Counted from the stretch's first letter, positions 14,459 to 24,627 are shown. The stretch is DNA of 64,000 nt from CAYMZZ01 sp047600605 (GCA_047600605.1 JASGKK010000001.1:496001-560000), one strand, 5' to 3'. The notes: a model not told the origin generated them from the letters alone. A program made the numbers and translations.

Positions 14459-16051
14459 TCAGAATCCCCGGCTGTTATTACCCCTTGGAGCGGGCAGTTC
14501 TTTGCGGGGGAGCTTTTCGTCACGCATAGCCGCATTGTATACGAATGTGGCTACGATCACAGAAATCTGCTGAAGATCTTCAGGAATCAGGTGATCATAA
14601 GAGTCCATATTGGTATGGTGTGTGCGAGTATTGTACTCGATCGGGTCCTGAATAAACTGGAAGCCGGGCAGGCCAACAGCATCAAATGACTGGTGATCGG
14701 TACCACCTGTATTGGAGACAGTCACAGTTTTGGCTCCCATATCGTGGAATGGAGTGAGCCATTGTGTGAAGATGTCTTTTACTTTTTCGTTACCCTGCAG
14801 GTAGATGCCACGGATCTTACCGGTACCATTATCAATATTGAAATAGGAAGAGAATTTGCCGTGCTCGGGTTTCAGTTCCATATTGGCGGGGTCAGCAAAA
14901 TGATTTTTTACATAACCGCGTGAGCCCAGCAGCCCCTGCTCCTCACCACCCCAAAGGGCAATACGGATAGTACGACGGGGTTTAACACCAAGTGTATTGA
15001 GGATACGTACCGCTTCCATCATTACCGCACAACCGGCAGCATTGTCAGTAGCACCTGTAGCAGACTGCCAGCTATCGAGGTGACCGCCCAGCATTACGAT
15101 CTCGTCTTTCAGTTGGGGATCGGTACCTTTTATTTCAGCGATAACATTGTATCCTTTGGTATCTTTTTCGTTAAACTCTGTTTTTACATCCACATCCAGT
15201 TTTACCGGAACACCTGATTTGGCCAGGCGGCAGATGCTAAGATAATCTTCGTAGGTCACCATGATGTCGAGAAAATTCTCGGGAGCTCCTTTGGCATAGC
15301 TGCCACCACCCTGTACGAAAAGAGTGCCATCATGGCCACGGGGGCTGGTGCTGAGTAAAGCAACGGCTCCTTCTGCAAGGGCCATTTCACGCACTTTGTT
15401 CAGCAACTGGGCAGGTCCCTGCATACGCTGAAACTGTTGCTGGCGTGCACGTGCCTGAGCCGTATCTGCGGGGCGGTTATTTTGCGGACGGGCTGGCTGC
15501 AGGGTGGCTTGCGCCATTTTATCCAGCTCTTCGTCTGTGTAACGTACTGCATCTGCTTTGAAAGTCTGACGCAGGGTATCGTTGCGATACATCACGATCA
15601 CTTTACCCTTGAGTTTTCCTTTGTAAGCGGCCAGTGCTACGGAGTCCTGGGCTTCTATCAGCACCACATCAGCATGCTGAAGACCTTTGGTGCCTTTGGT
15701 CCAGGTCTTGGGATAGGCGATCATGGGCTTGTAATAAGGGGCAGTAAGCGCTACATAGCTTTTCTGAAGTTCCCAGCCTTTGCCGAATTCTCCCCAGGGT
15801 TCGAGGGCTGCATTGCTGAGACCCCATTTGGTCATTTCAGCTTTGGCCCAGTTGGCCGCTTTCATGTAACCGGGAGAACCGGCCAGACGCGGGCCATTGG
15901 CATCTGTGAGGTAAAAGGCAATATCCATTACTTTGGAATTGCGGGTACCTTCTTCTTTAATCCTGTTGATCATGTTAAGGTCCAGCTTTTCCTGGGCCGA
16001 AACAAAGCCTGTCAGCAGTAATAGCAAAAACAGAACGGGCGATTTTCTCAT
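14459..16051 (-). CDS. Secreted M28 family metallopeptidase with PA domain
   Basis: Di-zinc aminopeptidase-type enzyme. 530 residues with signal peptide MRKSPVLFLLLLLTGFVSAQ. A protease-associated (PA) insert spans about residues 130-280, with a Gln/Arg-rich loop (QARARQQQFQRM). The M28 catalytic domain shows zinc ligands in order: GGHLDSW (His, Asp), ATDNAAGCAVMMEA (bridging Asp), WGGEEQGLLGS (general base Glu plus a ligand Glu), and GGTDHQSF (His). The extracytoplasmic place follows from the signal peptide. The stop lies beside repeat element A, and a terminator follows. The substrate is unknown; relatives are often called carboxypeptidase Q-like. Confidence 0.93.
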   Translation of the reverse strand: MRKSPVLFLLLLLTGFVSAQEKLDLNMINRIKEEGTRNSKVMDIAFYLTDANGPRLAGSPGYMKAANWAKAEMTKWGLSNAALEPWGEFGKGWELQKSYVALTAPYYKPMIAYPKTWTKGTKGLQHADVVLIEAQDSVALAAYKGKLKGKVIVMYRNDTLRQTFKADAVRYTDEELDKMAQATLQPARPQNNRPADTAQARARQQQFQRMQGPAQLLNKVREMALAEGAVALLSTSPRGHDGTLFVQGGGSYAKGAPENFLDIMVTYEDYLSICRLAKSGVPVKLDVDVKTEFNEKDTKGYNVIAEIKGTDPQLKDEIVMLGGHLDSWQSATGATDNAAGCAVMMEAVRILNTLGVKPRRTIRIALWGGEEQGLLGSRGYVKNHFADPANMELKPEHGKFSSYFNIDNGTGKIRGIYLQGNEKVKDIFTQWLTPFHDMGAKTVTVSNTGGTDHQSFDAVGLPGFQFIQDPIEYNTRTHHTNMDSYDHLIPEDLQQISVIVATFVYNAAMRDEKLPRKELPAPRGNNSRGF

Positions 16052-16102
16052 GTTTGTCGTTTTAGTATCTGTTGATTGATGGAATATGTGGCCTTAGACG
16101 AA

Positions 16103-16132
16103 ATATGCCCGTGAAAACTTTCACGGGCATAT
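16103..16132. terminator. Terminator-like perfect hairpin
   Basis: ATATGCCCGTGAAA (16103-16116) and TTTCACGGGCATAT (16119-16132) form a 14-bp perfect stem with a 2-base loop, 32 bp beyond the stop of the DUF3347 gene. T runs are modest on the minus strand. Confidence 0.7.
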
Positions 16133-16164
16133 GCACATTTTTTCCACTAAATGAGGATATAGCG

Positions 16165-16806
16165 TTATTTAGCCTTGCTGGTATCCGCTGCTGTATAGTC
16201 GATAGTAGCCTTGGTCTCACCACAGCCCAGCATCCCGTCTTTGTATTCGGGGTGATGCAGACCCAGGTAAGGATTGCGTATTTCGGGCGATTTGCTGAGC
16301 CAGTTGGCTGCTTGATCTTCCCCAAAAGCCATGGGACACTCCTGCCAGTACAGTTTTTCGCGGTCATACCTGACCACGATGATCAGCAAACGAATGTTTT
16401 CGGAGATATTCTGAAATGCATGACGACGCGCTTCCAGGTTAGAAGCCTGCAGGAATGTTTGTGTAGCCGACCGGGCATTTTGCAGAGGGTCAAGAGCCGA
16501 CTGATAAATACCGGTCGTATCTGCTTTCAGCTCATCGAGCCGCAGACTGTCAAGAGCCTGTTGCAGCACATTGGCTTTGGCAGTGCTGGTCGCTGTATCC
16601 CAGTTGACCAGCGCCTCGGAAAGGCCATAATAGGCTGTGAGCACCTGCTGAACAGAGCTATTAAATGTTTCTGAATGTTTACTGACGGCCATGGGCACCG
16701 GTTTGGGCCCTTTGGGATTACGCTTACCTCCCCTGAAATAGATAAAATAAATAGAGCCGGCAGCCACGATAATAATCAACAGCAGAATAGCAAAAAACTT
16801 CTTCAT
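16165..16806 (-). CDS. Membrane-anchored DUF3347 domain protein
   Basis: 213 residues. The N-terminal membrane segment is MKKFFAILLLIIIVAAGSIYFIYF, followed by a basic stretch and a helical periplasmic domain (SSVQQVLTAYYGLSEALVNWDT...). The C-terminal region YWQECPMAFGEDQAANWLSKSPEIRNPYLG...MLGCGETK matches the DUF3347 pattern (CPMA, G..W, NPY.G, M..CGE) found in or beside CusB/CusF-like heavy-metal efflux proteins. The two Cys and nearby Met/His may bind metal. No efflux genes are adjacent, so a metal role is only a family-based guess. Confidence 0.82.
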   Translation of the reverse strand: MKKFFAILLLIIIVAAGSIYFIYFRGGKRNPKGPKPVPMAVSKHSETFNSSVQQVLTAYYGLSEALVNWDTATSTAKANVLQQALDSLRLDELKADTTGIYQSALDPLQNARSATQTFLQASNLEARRHAFQNISENIRLLIIVVRYDREKLYWQECPMAFGEDQAANWLSKSPEIRNPYLGLHHPEYKDGMLGCGETKATIDYTAADTSKAK

Positions 16807-16866
16807 GAGACGGGATAATGATGTTTTTTCAAAGGTAATTCAAACTGCTTGCAGTTTATAATTCTT

Positions 16867-16874
16867 TATTTTTG
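16867..16874 (+). promoter_or_regulatory. Candidate -7 box for the ABC-F gene
   Basis: TATTTTTG fits TAnnTTTG, with a TTG at 16849-16851 only 15 bp upstream, shorter than the usual 17-23. A small CCCCC-GCA-GGGGG hairpin follows at 16891-16903 in the presumed leader. Confidence 0.25.
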
Positions 16875-16947
16875 CCAATTATTTCAACGTCCCCCGCAGG
16901 GGGCCTATCAAATCATTTCGGAAAAACAGATTAATTGACTTTTTCTT

Positions 16948-18906
16948 ATGCTGGCAGGACTACAGGATGTAACATTTGAATTTGGCGCAAGGGTAATTGT
17001 GGACGATGCTACCTGGCATATTCAGCCCAATGAGCGGATTGGCCTTATTGGCTATAACGGTACGGGTAAATCGACTTTGCTGAAACTGCTGGTAGGCCAG
17101 TACAGCGCCTCGGCCGGCACGGTTGAACGCAGCCGCTCTACCTCAATCGGCTATCTGCACCAGGACCTGCTGAGCTTTGATACCGAAGACTCCATTTTGC
17201 AGGTGGCGCTGGGCGCATTTGAACGTGTACTGCAACTGGAGCAGGAAATAGAAACACTCGGCAAAGAGCTGGAAAGAACAGGTGATGAAAAAATATTGCA
17301 TGAGTATTCTGACCTCCTCCATGAAATGGAAACACTTGGTGGCTACGACATTCATCACCGTACCGAAGAAGTGCTGCAGGGGCTGGGTTTTTCAAATGCC
17401 GATCTGCAACGCCCTTATAAAGAATTCAGCGGTGGCTGGCGGATGCGTGTACTGCTGGCTAAAATGATCCTGCAGCAACCCGACCTGCTGTTGCTCGATG
17501 AGCCCACCAACCACCTTGATCTGCCTTCGATCGAATGGCTGGAAAAATACCTTCAGCATTATAAGGGAGCTGTCGTGATTGTGAGTCACGATAAATATTT
17601 CCTGAACCGCATGGTGACCAAGATCGTGGAGCTGTACCAGCAACGCCTGCATGTCTACAATGGAAACTATGAGTTTTATGAAAAGGAAAAGGCTGTGCGG
17701 CTGGACATGCAGCAAAAAGCATACGAAAATCAGCAGGACTATATCCGCCAGCAGGAACGATTTGTAGAACGTTTTAAAGCCAAGGCCAGCAAGGCTGCCC
17801 AGGCTCAGAGTATCCAGAAAAGACTCGACAAACTGGAACGTATAGAAGAAGCTAACCTGGAGCGTCCCAATATCAGGATCAATTTCAGAGTGGATAAGAC
17901 TCCGGGCAAGGTACTGGTAGAACTGAAGGATGTGGGTAAACATTTCGGTCCGAATGTGATCCTCGAACATGCCGTTGCTGAAATCGAGCGGGGAGATAAA
18001 ATTGCACTGATCGGAGCCAACGGAAAGGGGAAGTCTACCCTGCTGCGTATTATTGCCGGTGTGGAAGATTTTGACGGTGAGCGCCGCTGGGGGCACAATG
18101 TAGAAGAAAGTTTTTATGCGCAACATCAACTCGAAGCGCTTAACATCAATAATACCATCATTGATGAAATGAAGGAATGCGGCAGCCAGATGACAGAGCT
18201 CGAGCTACGCTCGCTGCTGGGCTGCTTTCTTTTCAGCGGCGATGATGCCGATAAAAAGATCAGGGTACTGAGCGGGGGCGAAAAAGCACGTGTGGCACTT
18301 GCCAAGACCATGGTGAGCAAGGCCAATTTCCTGATGCTCGATGAGCCTACCAACCACCTGGATATGCATAGCTGCGATCTGCTTATTGATGCGCTTAAAA
18401 AATATGAAGGCAGTCTGATACTGGTGAGTCACGACCGTTATTTTATCAGCAAAACAGCCAATAAGATATGGGAGATTGCTGATCACGAGATCAAGGAATT
18501 CAAAGGCGGCTATGACGAATGGGTAGCCTGGAAGGAACGTATGGCCAAACTGGAGCAAAAAGACAAAACTGCTCCTGCCAAAGAAAAACAGGCCGCTCCG
18601 GCCCCTGTTGTTACGGCACCTGCCCCAACCCCTGTTGCTCCAAAGCCGCAGGGACCGATCAATAAGGAACTAAAAAAAGAGCTGCAAAAACAGCAACGCA
18701 TTTTTCAGCAGCTTGAAGAAAAACTGGAGCAGGTAAAACAACAAAAGCAGCAATTGGATGATGCACTGGCTCTGCCAGAGACCTATGCAGATAAAAGTAA
18801 ATTTGTGCAGACAGAGACAGAACACAAACGCGTATCGGAAGAATTGAAACGGCTGGAAAAGGAATATGAGCAGGTGTTTGAGAAGCTGATGGAACTGGAT
18901 AACTGA
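16948..18906 (+). CDS. ABC-F family ATP-binding protein (Uup-like, with C-terminal coiled coil)
   Basis: 652 residues with two ABC domains and no membrane segments. The first has Walker A GYNGTGKST, signature SGGWRMR and Walker B LLLLDEPTNHLD. The second has Walker A GANGKGKST, signature SGGEKAR and Walker B FLMLDEPTNHLD. The linker between them (about 250-330) is Gln/Lys-rich and helical, as in ribosome-acting ABC-F proteins. After an Ala/Pro hinge (about 550-575) a Gln/Lys/Glu-rich coiled coil ends the protein, as in Uup. ABC-F proteins bind the ribosomal E site or help in DNA and ribosome maintenance. Which subfamily applies would need a tree. Confidence 0.93.
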   Translation: MLAGLQDVTFEFGARVIVDDATWHIQPNERIGLIGYNGTGKSTLLKLLVGQYSASAGTVERSRSTSIGYLHQDLLSFDTEDSILQVALGAFERVLQLEQEIETLGKELERTGDEKILHEYSDLLHEMETLGGYDIHHRTEEVLQGLGFSNADLQRPYKEFSGGWRMRVLLAKMILQQPDLLLLDEPTNHLDLPSIEWLEKYLQHYKGAVVIVSHDKYFLNRMVTKIVELYQQRLHVYNGNYEFYEKEKAVRLDMQQKAYENQQDYIRQQERFVERFKAKASKAAQAQSIQKRLDKLERIEEANLERPNIRINFRVDKTPGKVLVELKDVGKHFGPNVILEHAVAEIERGDKIALIGANGKGKSTLLRIIAGVEDFDGERRWGHNVEESFYAQHQLEALNINNTIIDEMKECGSQMTELELRSLLGCFLFSGDDADKKIRVLSGGEKARVALAKTMVSKANFLMLDEPTNHLDMHSCDLLIDALKKYEGSLILVSHDRYFISKTANKIWEIADHEIKEFKGGYDEWVAWKERMAKLEQKDKTAPAKEKQAAPAPVVTAPAPTPVAPKPQGPINKELKKELQKQQRIFQQLEEKLEQVKQQKQQLDDALALPETYADKSKFVQTETEHKRVSEELKRLEKEYEQVFEKLMELDN

Positions 18907-18928
18907 TACTTTTAGTATTCAATCATAA

Positions 18929-19501
18929 ATGAGCAAGGTTGTATTGGAAATAACTATTTCCGCTGACGGCTATATTGCCGGCACGGGAATCAGCGAAGAA
19001 CAGCCGTTGGGGCTGAACGGCCCATTGCTGCATGAATGGTTGTTTGATAAACAAACTCCCACCGATGCAGACCTGCTGCGTCATCTTATGAATACTACCG
19101 GTGCCATTATTCTGGGTCATCATACCTATCGCACTGCCATAACCGATGCCTGGGGCGGTGAGACTCCATTTGCTGCACCTGCCTTTGTAATTTGTCACCA
19201 GGAACCGGTTATTAAAGCTGAAGGATTTCATTATATCAGTACCGGACTGGCCGATGCCCTGCAGCAGGCAAAAACGGCAGCGGGATCAAAGAATGTATGG
19301 GTCATGGGTGGCGCCCGTGTAGCGCAGCAGTTTTTGGAGCAGGGCTGGATCAATTCATTGCACCTGCATATTGCTCCTGTGTTGCTGGGCAATGGCACCG
19401 CATTATTTGCCCCCGGTTTATTTCCCCGAATATTATTGAATAAAAAACGTCAGCTGGATACTCCCGGTGCCACACATGTGTATTACGATATTGTAAAATA
19501 A
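18929..19501 (+). CDS. Dihydrofolate reductase family protein (RibD C-terminal-like)
   Basis: 190 residues, starting 20 bp after the ABC-F stop and so probably in the same operon. MSKVVLEITISADGYIAGTG matches the N-terminus of the RibD_C/DHFR-like family, and GAIILGHHTYRTAI, NVWVMGGARVAQQFLEQGWINSLHLHIAPVLLGNGTALF are the NADPH-binding and dimer segments. Such proteins are small cytoplasmic reductases of mostly unknown substrate; they are not the housekeeping DHFR (FolA). Confidence 0.88.
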   Translation: MSKVVLEITISADGYIAGTGISEEQPLGLNGPLLHEWLFDKQTPTDADLLRHLMNTTGAIILGHHTYRTAITDAWGGETPFAAPAFVICHQEPVIKAEGFHYISTGLADALQQAKTAAGSKNVWVMGGARVAQQFLEQGWINSLHLHIAPVLLGNGTALFAPGLFPRILLNKKRQLDTPGATHVYYDIVK

Positions 19502-19613
19502 CAATGCTCTCTTGCACGGAATTACCCTTATTACCGTGTAAAATGCCGGCTATTTGTTCTTTCCTGCAACAATTACAGCGTATTTTGTGTCTTCATCAGG
19601 TATACTGATACAC

Positions 19614-21872
19614 ATGATTTTTTTATCCAGGTTGTCGTGGCGCTTTACTTTTTGTTTTCTGTTTACCTTATCTGTGATAAGCGGCTGGTCGCAGTCACAG
19701 GGGCATCGTCCGCGTATCGGCCTTACACTTAGTGGCGGTGGGGCCAAAGGACTGGCACACCTCGGTATATTGAAAGCCATTGACTCGGCAGGTCTCAATA
19801 TTGATTATATCACCGGCACCAGCATGGGTGCTATTATGGGCAGCCTGTATGCGATCGGATACAATGCAGACAGCCTGATTCATATTGCCCGGGATATGGA
19901 CTGGGAGCGGTTGCTGCGTAACCAGGCCGACCTGCGCAGCCTGTTTATGGAAGAGAAAAGTGAAGCGTCCAAGTATGTGGTGGAATTGCCCTGGGTCAAT
20001 CACCGTTTTCATCTTTCGACAGGGCTGCTCGAAGGTCAGGAGTTGTGGCTAAAATTTTCGGAACTCTATTTTCCTGTTCACGATCAAAAGGATTTCTCCA
20101 AATTCAGCATTCCTTTCCGTTGTATTACCACAGATGTAGGCACCGGCGAAGCCGTTGTGATGAAACAGGGTGAGATCATTACCGCAGTAAGAGCCAGTAT
20201 GGCTATTCCATCCGTGTTTACGGCAGTGGATTTTGACAATCACCGGCTGGTAGATGGTGGTATTGTCCGCAACTTCCCGGTGCGCGATGTACGCGAAATG
20301 GGAGCAGATATTGTAATTGGGAGTAATGTAGCTACCGGTCTGCTCCCTTCCGACAAAGTGCGGAATGTATTCCAGATACTGCTGCAGGTTGCCTTCTTTC
20401 GGGAAAGCGAGGATTCCAAAAAAGAAATACCATTGACCGACATCTATATTCCTTTCAAACTGGAAGAATATAATATGGGAAGTTTTTCGGATGCAGAAGC
20501 GATTATTGAAAGAGGACTTGCAGAGGGCCGCTTACTGTATCCGCGGTTTAAACGGCTGGCCGATTCGCTCAATGCTATTTATGGTGTTCAGCAGCATGCA
20601 GCCAGCAGATTACCCCGTGCAGACAGTGTGCAGATCAGTTCCTTCGAAGTAAAGGGCCTGGAAAAGACCACTACTGCTTTTTTTATTCATACCATGGACC
20701 TGCAGTTGCCCGGCAGGTATACAGCGCGTCAGCTGGCAGGCATGGTAAGACAGGCTTACGGTACGCGTTATTATAAAAGTATTACCTACTCCCTCACCCG
20801 CAAAACGGATAGCACTTATCATATCTGTTTTACGACCGTTGAAAATCCATTCACTTTTGCCAAGATCGGATTACACTACTCCCGTTTCCCCGGTATAGGG
20901 CTGATTGGCAATTTCACGACACGCAATTTTTTTACACCTAATTCCCGCAGCCTGGTCAGCATCAACCTGGGTGAAAGTTTCCGGCTGCGGGGTGAGCATC
21001 TTCAGTACATAGGGCGCTTAAAGAATTTTGCCCTCACACTCAAAACACAATTTGACCGGTTTGACTTCATCACCTACGAGGCGTTCAAAAAAACAGGTAT
21101 CTATAAACAGAATTACTGGGAGATGAATGAGCGTTTCCATTACTCTGCCAATCGCCGGCTGACCGTGGGTGTTGGCCACCGTTTTGAATGGTTGAAATAT
21201 AATCCTACAATATCTCCTGATCTTGCATTCAAAGGACGCAGCCAGTTTTCAACGGTGTACACCTACATCAATCACCACACACTCGATCGCAGTACTTTTC
21301 CCAAACGTGGTATGCGTATAGAAGCAGAGGCAGGGCGTATTGGCCGCCAGAGCCGTAAAGTGAGTTTTCTGCTCAATGGTGAGCCGCTTGGTAATCCGGA
21401 CTCGCTGCAGGTAGGCAATAAACCATTTTTCTATACTACGCTTGTAGCGGAAGGATACACGCCACTGACACAAAAAACCGTAGGCTTTTTGTATGCGCAA
21501 AGTGGTATCAATTATAATTATGATAACCGTGCAATGAATGAATTTGTGATCGGCGGGCTGATACCTTTTTTCAGACGCCAGGTGGTATTTGCGGGTATGC
21601 AGGAAGGTTCGGTTTACAGTGCGGGCTATGCGGCCATCCAGGGTGGGTTGCGCTGGTCTCTTTTTCCGAATGCCTATCTTACCGGAAGGGCCAATGTCTT
21701 ATTCAACAACCTCGTCAGCCACAGCCGTTTCTTTAATGAACGTGATTTTTATTCAGGCTATGCCCTCACCTTTTCGTACAATTTTGCACTGGGTCCGCTG
21801 GAGATGAGCCTTATGTACAGCGACCAGACGGGTAAAGTGCAAACATTCATCAACCTTGGTATCCCTTTCTGA
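19614..21872 (+). CDS. Patatin-like phospholipase with POTRA and BamA-type barrel
   Basis: Start at ATG 19614 (MIFLSRLSWRFTFCFLFTLSVISGWSQ, a signal peptide); the frame is open from 19554. 752 residues. The patatin domain (about 30-310) has the oxyanion loop SGGGAKGLAH, the nucleophile elbow GTSMG (Ser about 69) and the catalytic Asp in LVDGGIVRNFPV. A POTRA-like segment follows (VQISSFEVKGLEKTTTAFF), then a C-terminal outer-membrane barrel with the BamA/TpsB style (STFPKRGMRIEAEAG, ending in aromatic strands FINLGIPF). The layout is that of PlpD, a type Vd autotransporter-like lipase. The stop codon directly abuts that of the convergent formimidoylglutamase gene. Confidence 0.93.
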   Translation: MIFLSRLSWRFTFCFLFTLSVISGWSQSQGHRPRIGLTLSGGGAKGLAHLGILKAIDSAGLNIDYITGTSMGAIMGSLYAIGYNADSLIHIARDMDWERLLRNQADLRSLFMEEKSEASKYVVELPWVNHRFHLSTGLLEGQELWLKFSELYFPVHDQKDFSKFSIPFRCITTDVGTGEAVVMKQGEIITAVRASMAIPSVFTAVDFDNHRLVDGGIVRNFPVRDVREMGADIVIGSNVATGLLPSDKVRNVFQILLQVAFFRESEDSKKEIPLTDIYIPFKLEEYNMGSFSDAEAIIERGLAEGRLLYPRFKRLADSLNAIYGVQQHAASRLPRADSVQISSFEVKGLEKTTTAFFIHTMDLQLPGRYTARQLAGMVRQAYGTRYYKSITYSLTRKTDSTYHICFTTVENPFTFAKIGLHYSRFPGIGLIGNFTTRNFFTPNSRSLVSINLGESFRLRGEHLQYIGRLKNFALTLKTQFDRFDFITYEAFKKTGIYKQNYWEMNERFHYSANRRLTVGVGHRFEWLKYNPTISPDLAFKGRSQFSTVYTYINHHTLDRSTFPKRGMRIEAEAGRIGRQSRKVSFLLNGEPLGNPDSLQVGNKPFFYTTLVAEGYTPLTQKTVGFLYAQSGINYNYDNRAMNEFVIGGLIPFFRRQVVFAGMQEGSVYSAGYAAIQGGLRWSLFPNAYLTGRANVLFNNLVSHSRFFNERDFYSGYALTFSYNFALGPLEMSLMYSDQTGKVQTFINLGIPF

Positions 21873-22976
21873 TCAGCCGGGCAATGCTTTTATAAAATCA
21901 CTGACCAGGTAGCTGATCAGTTTACCGCTGGTAGCATCCGTACGTCCGTCAGAAAGTCTGGTGGCTCCTTCGCATATAAAAAGATAAGCCGGCTTTGCTG
22001 TGGCAGCAGCAAGACTGATGTATTGACGGGCCTGAATGGCGGTAATACCTACCGGTGTCATGGCGCTGCTGAGAGTATGTTCGATACTATCGAGATCTAC
22101 ATCAATACCGGTGAGTGTATCGTCGGTAAAATCAACGGCGTGTGCTACGGCCTGCCGGAAGTTGCGTTTACCATGAACGAAGATGTCCTCAAATGTAATG
22201 CAGTCGATAAAGGGGTTGTTGACAATATCCATCCATACATTCTGTGGCAGATAGTTTTCATGCAGGGCTACGACGCAGTATTTTTGCAGGTACCCATCTT
22301 CTTCGGCATAACGGAATGCATTGCCGCTATGACGTCCTTCGGCGGGGCGAAAATCGGCATGTGCATCGAGGTTAATGCAGTTGATCTGTGCCAGCGGGAT
22401 CTGTCCGGCTTTATGCCAGCCTTTGGCGCAGCCTTTAATCAGCGGATAGGTGTTGTTGTGTCCGCCACCGATTACAATCGGCACTTTGCCGGCGGCAGTG
22501 ATTATTTTGGAGAGCTGCTCTACTTCTTCGTCAATACGGGTCACGGCATGCCGGTAGGCTTCAATACGCTCTTCCTCGCCGCGGGCAGTATGTTCAATCA
22601 GGTACTGGATGTCGCCAAAGTCAAAATGACCCAGCAACAGTATTTCCTGGCCATCGAGAAAGTCGTTGCTTTGGATATTCAGGAAACTCTGCAGAAAGGG
22701 AACCCATAAGGTATCTGCCCCGCCAATGCCGTAATTGCCTTTGGCGCCGATATCTTCCGGTATACCAAATAGTACAAAGCGGGCTGTGGATTGTGCCAGC
22801 GCCATATCCAGGCTGCCACCGGTTAAAACCTGCACACGCTCACCGAGTTTGGTTTCAAAACGACGCAGCCGTACAAGAGACAGAATATCCTGTTTGTTAT
22901 AGAGTTTCAGGTGCTGCAGGGCAGTTGACCTGGCCTCCAGAGTTGGGGCTTCAGCTTCCGATCTTTTCATTGACAA
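21873..22976 (-). CDS. hutG: Formimidoylglutamase (ureohydrolase/arginase family)
   Basis: Hydrolyses N-formimidoyl-glutamate to glutamate and formamide, a last step of histidine breakdown. 367 residues of the arginase fold with manganese ligands in VIGGGHNN, NLDAHADFR and GIDVDLDSI. The GGGHNNTYPLIKG form is usual in the Bacteroidota enzyme. Its start overlaps the 3' end of ftcD by 26 bp, which shows tight coupling with that gene. FtcD uses the same substrate, so two routes from formimidoylglutamate seem to be encoded side by side. Agmatinase or arginase activity is a less likely reading. Confidence 0.85.
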   Translation of the reverse strand: MSMKRSEAEAPTLEARSTALQHLKLYNKQDILSLVRLRRFETKLGERVQVLTGGSLDMALAQSTARFVLFGIPEDIGAKGNYGIGGADTLWVPFLQSFLNIQSNDFLDGQEILLLGHFDFGDIQYLIEHTARGEEERIEAYRHAVTRIDEEVEQLSKIITAAGKVPIVIGGGHNNTYPLIKGCAKGWHKAGQIPLAQINCINLDAHADFRPAEGRHSGNAFRYAEEDGYLQKYCVVALHENYLPQNVWMDIVNNPFIDCITFEDIFVHGKRNFRQAVAHAVDFTDDTLTGIDVDLDSIEHTLSSAMTPVGITAIQARQYISLAAATAKPAYLFICEGATRLSDGRTDATSGKLISYLVSDFIKALPG

Positions 22977-24627
22977 GTTTTAGAATCGTTGATTCTAAAG
23001 CTATGCATTTGTTTTCAATTTCCCGACCCCGGGCGAGAATGTCTGCTACAAAAGCTTTATCGCTGTATCCTGTAGCATTGATCCGCACGTTGAGGAAGGC
23101 TCCCATTACGGCACTGCGGGCACAGAGCGCTCCTACTCCGGCATCTGATACGGAATTGGGGTTTCCGATCTCGGCCATAGCCTGGATCACGCGCATACTG
23201 GCCAGCGCCTTTTCCATCACGGCAAACGGTACTTCTATGGCTGTACGGGTAGCAGCCTGGATGGCCGCCGAGCGGGCGGCTTTTTCTTCTGCTGTTGCTT
23301 TCGGTAATCCAAAGGCCTGCATGATATCATTAAAAGCGCTGGTATCCGCATCAACCAGTTGCAACAGGCTATCTTTTACGGCATTTCCTTCTTCGGCCCA
23401 GTTGCTGAATGTTTCCCATTGCTCATCCCATCCCTTCTTGTGAGCCGAAAGATTGGCCACCATGGTACCCAATGCTGCGCCCAGTGCCCCCAGGTAAGCA
23501 GCAATGGAACCACCCCCCGGAGCTGGACTTTCGCTGGCAGTAAGATCAGCAAATGCATTGAGTGGCATATGGATCAAAGGGCTTGCTCCGGCATCGCGCA
23601 GGCGATATTCGATGATCCGCTCTTCGGGTTTAAACGGAGCAAGCTCATCGAGCCCCATCGACAGGATGGCAATACGTATCAGCTCTTTTTCTGACACGCC
23701 GGTAGACCGTTGCTGTTTGCGTAAAAAATAACGGCCGGCTTCGAGCAGACACTGCAAGGGAACGAGGCCCACCAGTTCACTGCCGGTAACACGCAGACCA
23801 CGTGCGTCGGCCTTTTTACAAACCTCATCAAAAGCTATGTGTAAAGGAGTGACCCGGATATTGGTCAGGTTCATGGATATCTGGGCGATCCCATATTCTT
23901 CAATATACCAGCCAATCGCTTTTACTGATTTCAATGTGCCGGGAACTGATACGGGTTGCCCCTGTGCATCCAGTACGGGTTTGCCGTTTTCCTTTTTTAC
24001 CCGGCCGGCTTCACGCACGTCAAAAGCTACTGCATTGGCACGACGGGTACTGGTGGTATTGAGATTTACATTGTAGGCTACCAGGAAATCGCGGGCGCCG
24101 ATAACCGTCGCTCCCCGTTTTGCATCCATTACGGCCGGACCAAAATCAGGCTTCCACGCGGCTTCTTTTATTTTATTGAAAAAGCCTTCATACTCACCTG
24201 CACGGATCACAGACAGGTTGCTGCGGCTTTTATCGGGCTGTGCTTCTTCATAGAGATAAACGGGTATCGACAATTCTGTGCCGACACGTTGTGCCAGGCG
24301 TTGCGCATACGCCGCTGTTTCTTCCATGCTGATACCGGCTATGGGGATAAGCGGGCAAACGTCGGTAGCACCCATACGCGGATGTTCTCCTTTATGATGG
24401 CTCATGTCTATCAGCTCACCTGCTTTGGCAATAGCGCGAAAAGCCGCTTCAATCACGGCTTCCGGATGGCCTACGAATGTAACCACCGTACGATTGGTGG
24501 CCTTACCGGGATCTACATTGAGGAGCTTTACTCCTTCTACTGCTTCGATCTGATCGGTGATCTGACGGATAATAGCCGGATCATTTCCTTCGCTGAAGTT
24601 GGGTACACATTCTATGAGTGGTTGCAT
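22951..24627 (-). CDS. ftcD: Glutamate formimidoyltransferase / formimidoyltetrahydrofolate cyclodeaminase fusion
   Basis: 558 residues, two enzymes in one chain as in vertebrate FTCD. The N-terminal transferase starts MQPLIECVPNFSEGNDPAIIRQITD and includes HKGEHPRMGATDVCPLIPI and GARDFLVAYNVNL. The cyclodeaminase domain begins at about residue 360 (FADLTASESPAPGGGSIAAYLGALGAALGTMV). It moves the formimino group from formimidoylglutamate to tetrahydrofolate and then makes 5,10-methenyl-THF and ammonia. The gene overlaps hutG and shares its strand with hutI, with two antiporter genes between. Confidence 0.94.
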   Translation of the reverse strand: MQPLIECVPNFSEGNDPAIIRQITDQIEAVEGVKLLNVDPGKATNRTVVTFVGHPEAVIEAAFRAIAKAGELIDMSHHKGEHPRMGATDVCPLIPIAGISMEETAAYAQRLAQRVGTELSIPVYLYEEAQPDKSRSNLSVIRAGEYEGFFNKIKEAAWKPDFGPAVMDAKRGATVIGARDFLVAYNVNLNTTSTRRANAVAFDVREAGRVKKENGKPVLDAQGQPVSVPGTLKSVKAIGWYIEEYGIAQISMNLTNIRVTPLHIAFDEVCKKADARGLRVTGSELVGLVPLQCLLEAGRYFLRKQQRSTGVSEKELIRIAILSMGLDELAPFKPEERIIEYRLRDAGASPLIHMPLNAFADLTASESPAPGGGSIAAYLGALGAALGTMVANLSAHKKGWDEQWETFSNWAEEGNAVKDSLLQLVDADTSAFNDIMQAFGLPKATAEEKAARSAAIQAATRTAIEVPFAVMEKALASMRVIQAMAEIGNPNSVSDAGVGALCARSAVMGAFLNVRINATGYSDKAFVADILARGREIENKCIALESTILKLVNEKIGS